Virus record (IMG/VR): IMGVR_UViG_3300009514_000014
Span: 1-64,000 of that record
Reading direction: 5' to 3' (one strand)
DNA length: 64,000 nt
DNA from: a virus
In this document: piece by piece, positions 14,545-22,683 of the stretch
Numbering within the stretch: position 1 is the stretch's first letter
How the letters are laid out: the number at the start of each line of letters is the position of its first letter
The notes under the pieces: model-generated
Told to the model about the DNA's origin: nothing
The model's input: the letters and a program-made list of their open reading frames with translations, nothing else
The model's database searches: none
Translations under genes and position numbers: made by a program

Positions 14545-15522
14545 ATGGCAGCAATCCCTGACAACTATGGCACCGGCGGAACAGGCCTCGACCCTACCGG
14601 CACAGATTCACAACCATCTTTGGCTTTGTGTCTCCGCGACGTCGCCGACGACCTCGCAGAGCTTCGAACGGCCTTGGTGGCGGTAACCGCGCAACTTGAC
14701 TCGGAGATGTCCCTGGATGAATCTCTCGAGCTCATCAACGATATTCGAGCCAAGTTCATCGCCCACATGGCGCTGACGTCGAGCCACCCGAACGCCGACA
14801 CCACGAACGTCGTCACGGCGCCCGTGGCTACCGACTTGGCATCAGGCTACACGCTAGCCAACGATCTCAAAGTTCAGATCAACGCCCACTTCCTCGACCT
14901 CAGCAGCCTCGAAGAAGCCATCACGCTCGTCAACGACCAGGTCACGCAGTACGAAGCGCACCGGGTCTATGATACCGGCTCCGTCCACAACGGCTCGCCA
15001 GACACCACCAACGTGGTCACGGCCGCAGTCGCGACCGACCTCGCCACCGCCATCACGCGCGCCAACGACCTCAAAGCGATGTACGAAGCCCACCGGGTTC
15101 TCGCGACAACGCACACCAACCCAGACGCGACGAACACGATCGCTGCCGCCGACGCATCGGACCTCGCTACGTTGAAGACGTTGCTCAACGAGTACAGCGT
15201 CGACCACGACGCTCACATCATCTTGACCGCCGGCCCCGTCCACGGTGGCGCCGACGCCGTCAACGGCATCACCGAGCCCGATGTCGACAATGCAGCCATC
15301 CACACCAACGACGACGTCACCAATATCGTCGCGGCAGCGGACGCTACAACCGCAGCTACCTTGGTCACGTTGGCCAATGAGCTCAGCACCGACTACGAAG
15401 CGCATCGCGCTCTGGCGACCTCGCACAGCGCTGCCGATACGACCAACGTCATTCAAGAAGGCGTCGCCGGCTCGAACTACGCAGCCAACGACCCCGCAGC
15501 GCTCAAGACCACCAAGGCCTAG
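14545..15522 (+). CDS. Repetitive virion protein
   Basis: 325 residues from ATG at 14545 behind CGGAGGA. After an N-terminal linker it holds about five degenerate repeats of 50-60 residues with the signature (A/D)TTNVV-AAVATDL-ANDLK-YEAHR-LATTH-NPD. Ala/Asp/Thr-rich repeats with periodic His and Asn suggest an elongated fibre or whisker protein. It precedes the tail-fibre and tailspike genes, so a tail or head decoration role is inferred. Confidence 0.65.
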   Translation: MAAIPDNYGTGGTGLDPTGTDSQPSLALCLRDVADDLAELRTALVAVTAQLDSEMSLDESLELINDIRAKFIAHMALTSSHPNADTTNVVTAPVATDLASGYTLANDLKVQINAHFLDLSSLEEAITLVNDQVTQYEAHRVYDTGSVHNGSPDTTNVVTAAVATDLATAITRANDLKAMYEAHRVLATTHTNPDATNTIAAADASDLATLKTLLNEYSVDHDAHIILTAGPVHGGADAVNGITEPDVDNAAIHTNDDVTNIVAAADATTAATLVTLANELSTDYEAHRALATSHSAADTTNVIQEGVAGSNYAANDPAALKTTKA

Positions 15523-15533
15523 TGCCTTTACGG

Positions 15534-15562
15534 TTGACTCTGTAGGCCATGTCAGCTACCGT
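15534..15562 (+). promoter_or_regulatory. Leaderless promoter of the XRE-like gene
   Basis: TTGACT (15534-15539) and TACCGT (15557-15562) are 17 bp apart; the ATG at 15570 follows after exactly 7 nt. Confidence 0.6.
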
Positions 15563-15569
15563 AGCTGGC

Positions 15570-15908
15570 ATGGCTACGCAATTTCCTGCATCAATCACCA
15601 CTTTAGGCTCGGCTCTGCGGCACCTCCGCAACGCGCGCGGTCTTACGATTCGTGGGCTCGCCGCCAAGATCGGTTTGAGCGCTGCGTTTATCTCAGACCT
15701 CGAGCAGGACCGGCGGTCGACGAATCGAATCGGAGACATCGCAGAGGCACTCGACGTCAAAGTAGAAGATCTGCAGTGCTTCGATAGCAGGTACGTTACC
15801 GCTCGAGTGCGGATGTGGATGGATGTCACACCGGGCGTCGGCAAGTTGCTCATGTCAATGATGGATGACGGACGACCCGTCGACGAGCTTCAAGAATTAT
15901 TCGACTAG
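15570..15908 (+). CDS. XRE-family helix-turn-helix regulator
   Basis: 112 residues from ATG at 15570, chosen from the promoter spacing (an ATG at 15549 lies between the -35 and -10 boxes). Residues 12-66 form an HTH_3 domain: LGSALRHLRNARGLTIRGLA, KIGLSAAFISDLEQDRRST, IGDIAEALDV. The leaderless start recalls lambda cI. It probably represses a phage promoter. Its TAG stop overlaps the first base of tRNA-Ser(CGA). Confidence 0.8.
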   Translation: MATQFPASITTLGSALRHLRNARGLTIRGLAAKIGLSAAFISDLEQDRRSTNRIGDIAEALDVKVEDLQCFDSRYVTARVRMWMDVTPGVGKLLMSMMDDGRPVDELQELFD

Positions 15909-15995
15909 GAAGGGTTGGGCATTGGCAAGCCTCGCTGCCTCGAAAACAGTCGACCAGGGAAACCCGGTCTGGGGGTTCAACTCCCCCTCCTTCCG
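15908..15995 (+). tRNA. tRNA-Ser(CGA)
   Basis: Class II tRNA: acceptor GGAAGGG/TCCTTCC, anticodon loop CTCGAAA, long variable arm GACC...GGTC, T-loop TTCAACT. Confidence 0.92.
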
Positions 15996-16029
15996 CTTGC
16001 AGGATAGGGGAGTCAGGTCGTACGGTTAT

Positions 16030-16058
16030 TGCCAACGTAGGGACGATTGTGTAATGTC
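16030..16058 (+). promoter_or_regulatory. Leaderless promoter of the HNH gene
   Basis: TTGCCA (16030-16035) and TAATGT (16053-16058) are 17 bp apart; ATG at 16065 follows 7 nt later. Confidence 0.6.
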
Positions 16059-16064
16059 GCAGGT

Positions 16065-16472
16065 ATGCCTTACAAGAATTATGACGCGCAGCTAGCTTAT
16101 TATCGGGCCTGGTACAAGGCGCGTCGGGATGCATGGTTTGCAGCCAAGCGCTGTGTCGATTGCGCTACGGAAGACGATTTGCAACTTGATCATCGCGACC
16201 CGTCGCAGAAAGTATCGCACAGGGTTTTTGGGTGGAGACGCGCCAGACGTGAAGCTGAGTTAGCAAAATGCGATGTGCGTTGTGGTCGCTGTCATCGAAT
16301 AAAAACAGCGGCAATGAGTGAGGGCTCGTTCAAATACAAAACGGATATAGTACGAGAGGTGCATCGGTTGCGTGAGACTGGTTTATCCTTCGGCGCTATC
16401 GCGAAAAAAATAGGTGTCAGCAAATCCCATGCACATAGAATCGTGTGCGGTGTTGCTCGCACTGAGGTGTGA
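16065..16472 (+). CDS. HNH-like endonuclease with C-terminal helix-turn-helix
   Basis: 135 residues. CVDC, LDHRDP and CGRCH give the C-x2-C...DH...C-x2-C pattern of zinc-stabilised HNH nucleases. Residues about 103-130 (ETGLSFGAIAKKIGVSKSHA) form a resolvase-type HTH for DNA recognition. It sits inside the tRNA array next to tRNA-Met, as expected of a free-standing homing endonuclease able to spread its neighbourhood. Confidence 0.75.
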   Translation: MPYKNYDAQLAYYRAWYKARRDAWFAAKRCVDCATEDDLQLDHRDPSQKVSHRVFGWRRARREAELAKCDVRCGRCHRIKTAAMSEGSFKYKTDIVREVHRLRETGLSFGAIAKKIGVSKSHAHRIVCGVARTEV

Positions 16473-16473
16473 T

Positions 16474-16543
16474 GCGGAATACCCAATTGGCAAGGGGCCG
16501 GGTTCATATTCCGGTAGATGTCGGTTCGATTCCGGCTTCCGCT
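16474..16543 (+). tRNA. tRNA-Met(CAU), second copy
   Basis: Acceptor GCGGAA/TTCCGC, anticodon loop TTCATAT in a CCGGG/TCCGG stem, T-loop TTCGATT. Confidence 0.8.
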
Positions 16544-16624
16544 AGAAGAGGAAAACGCAGGTTCGATTCCTGCCTGGTTGCTGCACATCGGTCGTCTAGT
16601 GGTAAGACGTCCCCTGCTAAAACT
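16544..16624 (+). other. tRNA fragments in permuted order, degenerate
   Basis: A T-arm plus 3' acceptor (GCAGG TTCGATT CCTGC CTGGTTG) precedes a 5' acceptor-D-arm-anticodon fragment (ATCGG TC GTCT...AGAC). Only five of seven acceptor pairs form, and no U or D element flanks them. It may be a decayed permuted tRNA. Confidence 0.35.
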
Positions 16625-16709
16625 GGAAGACACCCTTCAAGGTGGAGGAGCGGTCTGCTACACCGTGGAGTTGAAACATACTTGCGGGGTTCGATTCCCC
16701 GGTCTTCCG
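16625..16709 (+). tRNA. tRNA-Ser(GCU)
   Basis: Class II: acceptor GGAAGAC/GTCTTCC, anticodon loop CTGCTAC, long variable region, T-loop TTCGATT. Confidence 0.85.
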
Positions 16710-16722
16710 TAGGAGAACAAAC

Positions 16723-17121
16723 ATGAGTTCCCCGCACGCATATTTGATGGTGCTGATTGACGTCAAACCTACGCCGATGCAGGTGCGAGGTTTCATGATC
16801 TCCAGCGACGACAATCCCGAGTTGGCGTCCAGCGGATTGCGGTGGTTGTAGGGCGCAGTCGGCTACGGCGACAGTTACCAAGAGGCCGCCAATAATCTCG
16901 TCACGCTGGTCAAGTCGGACCCACTGTGGAAGTGGGTGCAGGAGCTCCCATCGTGGCCGCGCTACGCAAAACGAAACGTCACAGAAGCCAAAGCGGAGGC
17001 GGCAGCGTGTGAGGTCGACCCGCGATTTTCTGTCTTGCATCGGTTGCCTCAGGCTGACCGGGACGCCATCTTCGAGTTCGCAATGCAACGGTCTGATGCG
17101 ATTCTCAGGGGAGAAGACTGA
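16723..17121 (+). CDS. Gene with in-frame TAG (readthrough or nonsense allele)
   Basis: ATG at 16723 follows GGAGAA. The frame runs 42 codons, meets TAG at 16849-16851, and continues open in the same frame for 89 more codons to TGA. Both halves are protein-like (MVLIDVKPTPMQVRGFMISS; GDSYQEAANNLVTLVK), and the second half has no good start of its own near the TAG. Full product 132 residues with one amber codon. The window also contains a tRNA-like gene with CUA in its anticodon loop (36302). Confidence 0.6.
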
Positions 17122-17122
17122 T

Positions 17123-17389
17123 ATGAAAATCATCGATCGTCGGCACCACGCACCGCCGCCAACCAAAGCCGAGCTCGCCGCGAAGCTCATGGAGGAGCTG
17201 ACGCGAGCAGCGATGGAAGACGGCATGTTCTGGACGACGAGACAGGCGCCGACGGTGCCAGGTGAGAAGATTGCGGCGCTTAGTTCAGCGCAGCGAGAGC
17301 TGCTCCAACATCTCGACGCAGAGACGATGAAGCGAGTCATGGAGCCTCGCTACGTGCATCAGATCGACTTCACGCGAACGTTCAATTGA
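17123..17389 (+). CDS. Hypothetical helical protein
   Basis: 88 residues from ATG at 17123 with GGGGAGAAG upstream, 1 base after the previous stop. Charged helices dominate. Function unknown. Confidence 0.6.
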   Translation: MKIIDRRHHAPPPTKAELAAKLMEELTRAAMEDGMFWTTRQAPTVPGEKIAALSSAQRELLQHLDAETMKRVMEPRYVHQIDFTRTFN

Positions 17390-17393
17390 TTGG

Positions 17394-17478
17394 AGAGGAT
17401 GTCACAAGGTGTGGCAGCTGTCTGGAAAGCAGTCATGGTACCGAGGGTGCCAGGTGGGTTCGATTCCCATTCTCTCCG
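17394..17478 (+). tRNA. tRNA-Ser(GGA)
   Basis: Class II: acceptor GGAGAGG/TCTCTCC, anticodon loop CTGGAAA, long variable arm, T-loop TTCGATT. Confidence 0.92.
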
Positions 17479-17481
17479 TTG

Positions 17482-17628
17482 TGCAAAGGACCGATTGTTT
17501 GGGTTACCCTCCCCCGTCACTGTGGGGGAGTAGCATTGTGGTGATGCGCCGGGGCTCCACCCCTCGGAGACGCGGGTTCGACTCCCGTCCTTTTGGAATT
17601 CTCCAAGCTAACTTTTTTCGTTCTTGCA
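17482..17628 (+). tRNA. U/D unit 4: permuted tRNA with Trp-type CCA anticodon
   Basis: Order: U (17482-17508), 3' acceptor CTCCCCC (17509-17515), linker 17516-17523, 5' acceptor GGGGGAG (17524-17530), D-arm GCAT/ATGC, anticodon stem CGGGG/CCTCG with loop CTCCACC, T-arm GCGGG/CCCGT ending 17588, then D. All seven acceptor pairs form across the linker, so the break is between T-stem and acceptor. U/D ends TGCAAAGGAC and GTTCTTGCA pair with one bulged A. Position 37 is C, unusual for a decoding tRNA; a normal tRNA-Trp exists at 26942. Confidence 0.7.
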
Positions 17629-17676
17629 TGAAACGCGGTGAGCGTCATCCTGTGGAAGGTGGCGTTTACCGCACCT

Positions 17677-17751
17677 GGGGGTGTGGTCCAGCCTGGAGTG
17701 GACGCTGGCTTGTCACGCCAGAGACCGCCGGTTCAAATCCGGTCATCCCCG
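17677..17751 (+). tRNA. tRNA-Asp(GUC)
   Basis: Acceptor GGGGGTG/CATCCCC, anticodon loop TTGTCAC, T-loop TTCAAAT. Confidence 0.92.
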
Positions 17752-17754
17752 TAC

Positions 17755-17827
17755 GCGGTTGTAGCTCAGCAGGCAGAGCGTTTGGTTGCCAATCAGAAGG
17801 TCGCCGGTTCGAGACCGGCCAGCCGCA
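17755..17827 (+). tRNA. tRNA-Gly(GCC)
   Basis: Acceptor GCGGTTG/CAGCCGC, anticodon loop TTGCCAA, T-loop TTCGAGA. Confidence 0.92.
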
Positions 17828-17839
17828 TAAGGAGCTCAA

Positions 17840-18106
17840 ATGGGTTTCGCAGAGATTCTTTTGGAGTTGCAGCAACTCAACCCGTGCGCATTGCTCGCGG
17901 ACGGATTCGAAAGTGCGCTCATCGGCATCGGTCGGCAAGCGCATCAGTATTTGGCTGTCTACGACTACGCCAAGTGCGTCGAGCTCCTGATGGACGGCGA
18001 CGGCATGACGCACGAGATGGCGTCGGAGCACATGGAGTTCAACGTTGTAGGCTCCTACGTTGGACCGAATACGCCGATCTTTTTGCAAAGGCCGAGCGAT
18101 GATTAA
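17840..18106 (+). CDS. Conserved phage protein of unknown function
   Basis: 88 residues behind AAGGAG. The C-terminal pattern YDYAKCVELLMDGDGMTHEM followed by ASEHMEFNVVGSYVGPNTP is one I associate with a small protein family widespread in tailed phages. No biochemical role is known to me. Confidence 0.65.
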   Translation: MGFAEILLELQQLNPCALLADGFESALIGIGRQAHQYLAVYDYAKCVELLMDGDGMTHEMASEHMEFNVVGSYVGPNTPIFLQRPSDD

Positions 18107-18521
18107 GTCGAGCACCACTCTCGAAGAGGCTGAAAGGCTTGTTCGACAGAACCTGTCTAGGCACCATTACACGTCTGCCACAAACGACGTCACGGGCGAT
18201 CTTACTACGACTTTCGTTGTGCGAGATGTAGCCGTAAATTGGGCCGGGACGACGTACAATTACCCGCGATTCAACGTGCATGAGACCGAGGAAGAAAAAC
18301 GGCATCGACTTGCTGCAGAGAAAGCTTCACTTGTATCCGGTCGGTCGCGAAAGCGCGCTCCGAATTGGATGACTCCACCCCTTCCGCCACGCAGTTCGGT
18401 AGCCCGAGCACCTTGGATGCAAGCCAGTGGAATGCCGGCGTCGAATTCTGGCGGGCGTAAAAGACCGTCTCGCAAGCGGAAAGCAGCGACGGAGGGCAGA
18501 CGCTACCGCAGGAAGAGTTGA
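18099..18521 (+). CDS. Hypothetical basic protein
   Basis: 140 residues from ATG at 18099, overlapping the previous stop. The first half is alpha/beta; the second half is Arg/Lys/Pro-rich and ends in RRYRRKS, suggesting nucleic-acid contact or disorder. Function unknown. Confidence 0.55.
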   Translation: MIKSSTTLEEAERLVRQNLSRHHYTSATNDVTGDLTTTFVVRDVAVNWAGTTYNYPRFNVHETEEEKRHRLAAEKASLVSGRSRKRAPNWMTPPLPPRSSVARAPWMQASGMPASNSGGRKRPSRKRKAATEGRRYRRKS

Positions 18522-18574
18522 ATAGATCTCAGTTAGTTAGTAAAGTGTAGCTGCCTGTATTCTAGGAGAGCTGC

Positions 18575-20083
18575 ATGGCCATCATAGACTGGACTACGAA
18601 TTACCCTGCAACGCAGGACTCGACGCCTCCGACCACGGAGCAGCCAGACCTGTCCAATACTACCGATGAGACGCGCGTCTCTCAAATCGCGACGTTACGT
18701 GACAAGCTGGATGCGGTGGCAAAGAAGCTCGGTGATGACGGAGATCTGCCGGCTGGCAGCGCTGTTGCCAGACTGACAGCTCTCGAGTCAACACCCGCCG
18801 TCCATCTACTCGGTAGCGCGACACACACTGCTGATACGTTGGCGAACTTGAACGCCAAGATCAGCGATGCGACGTTGATTGATACTGCGGACTCTCGCCT
18901 GTCAGATGCCAGGGAGGCGACAGGGTTGCAGACCTCCGGCGCGACGGTTGTCGTTTCGGCTGCTGCACCGCCTACAACCGATCAAGTGTTGAAGGCGACC
19001 AGCGCTACCACGGCGACGTGGCAAGACGAGATGGCGGTGACAGCGCATGCCTTGGGCGGTATCGAGCACAACCTCGATACCCTCGCCAATCTCAATGCCA
19101 AAATCAGCGACGCTACCCTCGTGGACACCGGCGATTCGCGCTTCAGCGACGACCGTACGGGCAGCAAGCTGCGGACTGCGACCACAGAGGTTGTGATATC
19201 CGGTGCAACGGCCCCGACAGCAGGGCAGATGCTAGTCGCCTCTTCGACTACCCTCGCCGCGTGGGCCACTCCGAAGTTGGACGACTTGGCCACCCCTGAC
19301 GACAACACCGATCTTGACGCTACTATCGTTCAGCACGGTTTGTTGCCGAAACTTGGCGGTGGGACGGCAAACTTTCTGCGTGCAGACGGTGCGTGGGCGG
19401 CGCCATCAGGCGGTGTACCTGGCGCGCATGACCTTGACTCGCATAACGCGAATACGTTAGCCGAGCTCAATGCCATCATAACTGGCGGCGACCTTGATTA
19501 CGATTCTGCAAGTCGTCCGCCGAATGGTTCGGCGAGTGGCGACCTCAGCGGCACATATCCAGGTCCAGCGGTGGCAGCGATCACTACGACGACCGGTCCG
19601 ACCAGCCTGACTGTAGGTGCAGTAGCCGATGGGGATTATCTCAAACGCGTCGGCTCAACAGTAGTAGGGGCGACACCTAACTACTGGCGACACGGCATTC
19701 ATTGGGGGACTGACGGCGAAGCGTCTTTGAGCACTACGAGCACCAGCTACGTCTTGTTGAAAACCTGGTACACACTGCTCCCCTCGGAGACGATCGCTCA
19801 GCTATCCAATATTCATCTGGCGTTGCAGTACGTCGCAGTAGGGACGCCCGGCACAGCCGAGATCAAGGTGATTTTTGACGCAGGCGGCACAGCCACTGTG
19901 AAGGAGTGGACCGGTCTGGTGGCGACTACGGCGGTCATAATCTCCGATCCTGGAATATCACCAGCCTCCATTCCAGCAGACAATACCCAGATTTTTGCTA
20001 TCGAGTTGTGGGCAAGAGTTCCGACAGGGTTCGCTGGTGGTGTAGCTATTGAGTTCTTAGAGATCAACTGGGTCTACAACTAG
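18575..20083 (+). CDS. Tail fibre-type virion protein with internal repeat
   Basis: 502 residues behind AGGAGAG. Two tandem copies of a 70-75 residue unit (TLANLNAKISDATLIDT then TLANLNAKISDATLVDT with DSR-SD) lie at about residues 88-220. The C-terminal 150 residues are beta-rich and end in EFLEINWVYN, like a receptor-binding or trimerisation head. It is followed by the tailspike gene, so a fibre joining the two is plausible. Confidence 0.7.
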   Translation: MAIIDWTTNYPATQDSTPPTTEQPDLSNTTDETRVSQIATLRDKLDAVAKKLGDDGDLPAGSAVARLTALESTPAVHLLGSATHTADTLANLNAKISDATLIDTADSRLSDAREATGLQTSGATVVVSAAAPPTTDQVLKATSATTATWQDEMAVTAHALGGIEHNLDTLANLNAKISDATLVDTGDSRFSDDRTGSKLRTATTEVVISGATAPTAGQMLVASSTTLAAWATPKLDDLATPDDNTDLDATIVQHGLLPKLGGGTANFLRADGAWAAPSGGVPGAHDLDSHNANTLAELNAIITGGDLDYDSASRPPNGSASGDLSGTYPGPAVAAITTTTGPTSLTVGAVADGDYLKRVGSTVVGATPNYWRHGIHWGTDGEASLSTTSTSYVLLKTWYTLLPSETIAQLSNIHLALQYVAVGTPGTAEIKVIFDAGGTATVKEWTGLVATTAVIISDPGISPASIPADNTQIFAIELWARVPTGFAGGVAIEFLEINWVYN

Positions 20084-20094
20084 GGAGCAACACG

Positions 20095-22248
20095 ATGGAC
20101 GTTAGACGATACGGTGCCACTGGCGATGGTGTAACTGATGACACTGCAGCCATCCAAGCCTGCTTGGATGGCCTTCCGCCAAATCGTACTGTGGGCGTGA
20201 ATGGCAGCGAAACGGTCAGAGCGGTTGTCCCGCCTGGAACTTACATGATCAATGCGGTCACCAAGCTTATACCGCCAGCTGGCGTTGTGATCGAGTTCCT
20301 CGACGGTGCGGTGTTTCAGGTCATCACCAACGATCAGGATGCGTACCGCTGCCTCGAGTTGACGGCGAATGGCATCACCTTGATCAATCCGACGGTAGTT
20401 GGGGATCGCACCACCCATACGGGCGGCACAGGTGAGCACGGGCATGGAATTGTGCTGTCCGGAAACAACTGCACGATCATCAACCCTACAGTCAGTGACT
20501 GCTGGGGGGACGGAATCGCTATTTACGGCGGCACCGGTAATACGCTTACGAATGTCACCCTCAATAACAACCGCCGAAACAACCTAACGATCACATCGTC
20601 AATAGACTTGCTGATCGACGGGGCGCTGATAACAAACGCCAACGGGGTGAATCCACAGCTCGGAGTGGATATCGAGCCCAACACCACAGCCGACGATCTC
20701 TACAATGTTGTGCTTCGAAACATTCGCACGAGTGGCAACACCAATGGTGGAATGCTTGTATCTTTGGCGACGCTCATCAACGTTGACAAGACGATCAAGA
20801 TCGAAATCGATAACCACCACGATGATGCTGCTGGATCAATTGGGAGTTCACTATCCCTGAGCCACGCGCTTACATCGGCTAGCTACCTCCTAGATGGCTC
20901 AATCACTGTGCGCTACCCGTACAGCGACACTCCCGGAGCGAACGGGATTGAGGTGCGCAATTGGCACGCGGTCGATACTCCTGCGATTTTGATCGATTAT
21001 CCGTTTTGTCGTAATCCAAACGAGGTTGATCAGGCATCGGGGAAATACGGATCGGGCATCGCTTTCTATTCGGAGGCTGGTGATGGTGCAGGTACGCGCG
21101 GAAACTGTACAATCCGCAATCCGATCTGCATAGACGACCGCGAAACTCCACGAGTAGTTAATGCGTTTCATGTCGTAGGAACCGGCCTCCAGAACCTTCA
21201 TCTGATCGATCCTATAAGGTGGGAGGGGATGGCCCCTGAGCTGATGATGGCTGGCCAAAACGGGGGCGTGAAGGTGAAGGACAGCTTTGGCGTGATGACT
21301 CGCGTTGTGCCGGGCGGGGCTACGACGATGTACGCGCCTCTTGTGACGAAGATTCATAACGAGGGGGCAGCATCCCGTTCTGACATCTACCTCTATCGGC
21401 AGTGGCTGGAGCCGGTGCCGTTGACGCTGGAAAATCGAACGAGCTTCGGACTGCGGATTTACCCAGGAGACGCAGGATATGAAGCTGCTTGCTACCCGTT
21501 GCAGCCATCGGCGGGTACTTTCTTCGAGACCACCGAGATTGGCGCGTCGATCACACTCGTGCAGACGGATGACACTGAGTACTACGTCGATAAAGTCATA
21601 GGCGTATGGACAGGTGGCGGGGCAGGCGGCGGGGATATCACCGCTATCCATGACGACACCGCCAGCGAGATTAGTGCCATCACTGAAAAGACGGCGCCGG
21701 TTGGTGCCGATATGGCGTTGATCGAAGACAGCGCCGCAGCCAACGTCAAGAAGATGGTGCAGCTGTCCAACCTCGGTTTGGCGATCAAGCTCGATGATCT
21801 CGCAGCACCTGATGATACCACCGACCTGGATGTGTCGACGTCGCTGCATGGACTCACCCCCAAGGCGCCCAACGTCGCTCGACAGCGTCTTGATGGCACT
21901 GGCTCATGGGTCGTCCCTGGGGTCGACATTGGCGTCAAGGACACTAGCTACGGTGTCACTTCGGCGGACAACTTGGTCGTCTTCACCAATGAGGGCGCAC
22001 TTGGATTGGTGACGTTCACGTTGCCGACGGCCGTCGCCGGATTGCAGTACTCGTTCGTCACGATCGATGGCGACGGCATCAGAATCGACGCCAACACCGG
22101 CGACACAATTCGTATTGATACTGCAGTCAGCGCCTCCGCTGGCTACATTCAAGGTACAACAATCGGCGAGACAATCACTCTTGTCGCCGTCAATGCCACT
22201 GAGTGGGTTGCGTTGTCCTACGTTGGCACCTGGACGATCGACTCCTAA
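20095..22248 (+). CDS. Tailspike with pectate-lyase-like beta-helix
   Basis: 717 residues, start 11 bases after the fibre gene. The N-terminus DVRRYGATGDGVTDDTAAIQ is the hallmark of the Pectate_lyase_3 domain, and a long run of short beta strands with Asn/Ile ladders follows. The last 150 residues repeat an LDDLAAPDDTTDLD motif shared with the preceding fibre protein (LDDLATPDDNTDLDA). It probably binds or cleaves host surface polysaccharide. Confidence 0.85.
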   Translation: MDVRRYGATGDGVTDDTAAIQACLDGLPPNRTVGVNGSETVRAVVPPGTYMINAVTKLIPPAGVVIEFLDGAVFQVITNDQDAYRCLELTANGITLINPTVVGDRTTHTGGTGEHGHGIVLSGNNCTIINPTVSDCWGDGIAIYGGTGNTLTNVTLNNNRRNNLTITSSIDLLIDGALITNANGVNPQLGVDIEPNTTADDLYNVVLRNIRTSGNTNGGMLVSLATLINVDKTIKIEIDNHHDDAAGSIGSSLSLSHALTSASYLLDGSITVRYPYSDTPGANGIEVRNWHAVDTPAILIDYPFCRNPNEVDQASGKYGSGIAFYSEAGDGAGTRGNCTIRNPICIDDRETPRVVNAFHVVGTGLQNLHLIDPIRWEGMAPELMMAGQNGGVKVKDSFGVMTRVVPGGATTMYAPLVTKIHNEGAASRSDIYLYRQWLEPVPLTLENRTSFGLRIYPGDAGYEAACYPLQPSAGTFFETTEIGASITLVQTDDTEYYVDKVIGVWTGGGAGGGDITAIHDDTASEISAITEKTAPVGADMALIEDSAAANVKKMVQLSNLGLAIKLDDLAAPDDTTDLDVSTSLHGLTPKAPNVARQRLDGTGSWVVPGVDIGVKDTSYGVTSADNLVVFTNEGALGLVTFTLPTAVAGLQYSFVTIDGDGIRIDANTGDTIRIDTAVSASAGYIQGTTIGETITLVAVNATEWVALSYVGTWTIDS

Positions 22249-22265
22249 ACAACAATCACATACCT

Positions 22266-22339
22266 CGGGATGAGGGCTTGATGGTAAGCCGCCTGGTTCG
22301 GGGCCAGGAGTTGTGCGAGTTCGACTCTCGCCATCCCGA
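22266..22339 (+). tRNA. tRNA-Pro(CGG)
   Basis: Acceptor CGGGATG/CATCCCG, anticodon loop TTCGGGG, T-loop TTCGACT. Confidence 0.9.
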
Positions 22340-22341
22340 TA

Positions 22342-22474
22342 GAGAGGACCGCAGATTTGGATTATCTATTGGAACGGGAAGTCGCAGGTTCAAGTCCTGC
22401 TGCGGGCCTAGCCCGTATAGTTCAGTCGGCAGAACGCCCGTCTTGAAACTCCAAGTCGTTTCCTTTGTTCTCTC
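22342..22474 (+). tRNA. U/D unit 5: permuted tRNA split in the anticodon loop
   Basis: Order: U (22342-22366), 3' half with anticodon-stem strand ACGGG, T-arm GCAGG/CCTGC and acceptor TGCGGGC (22401-22407), linker CTA, 5' half from acceptor GCCCGTA (22411-22417) through D-arm GTTC/GAAC to CCCGT-CTT, then D. Acceptor (7 bp, one G-T) and anticodon stem (5 bp) pair perfectly between halves. Depending on the exact joint the anticodon is UUG, UGG or UGA. U/D ends GAGAGGAC and GTTCTCTC pair over 8 bp. Confidence 0.8.
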
Positions 22475-22482
22475 TCGCTTTT

Positions 22483-22590
22483 TGGATGGACCGCTTGTCT
22501 TGGGTTATCTGGTTAAGCAGCCGGCTAGTTCGCCGGTAAAGCTAGACGGGTTCAAATCTCGTCATCCAAGCAAATTTCTTCGTTCATCCA
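22483..22590 (+). other. U/D unit 6: truncated tRNA body
   Basis: U (22483-22509) and D (about 22563-22590) share a 9-bp complement TGGATGGAC/GTTCATCCA. The 53-nt body holds a D-loop end, a hairpin GCCGG-CTAGTTCG-CCGGT and a canonical T-arm ACGGG TTCAAAT CTCGT, but no acceptor stem. It looks like a unit that has lost part of its tRNA. Confidence 0.5.
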
Positions 22591-22594
22591 TTTT

Positions 22595-22679
22595 GACCTT
22601 GTGGCGGAATAGGTAGACGCGCTAGATTCAGAATCTGGTCCTCGCAACGGGGGTGAGAGTTCGACTCTCTCCAAGGTCA
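22595..22679 (+). tRNA. tRNA-Leu(CAG)
   Basis: Class II: acceptor GACCTTG/CAAGGTC, anticodon loop TTCAGAA, long variable arm, T-loop TTCGACT. Confidence 0.92.
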
Positions 22680-22683
22680 CAAC

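Noticed and set aside
16544-16624. A ninth permuted tRNA
   Set aside because: Fragments are in permuted order, but the acceptor pairs only partly and no U or D element flanks them; kept only as a degenerate feature.
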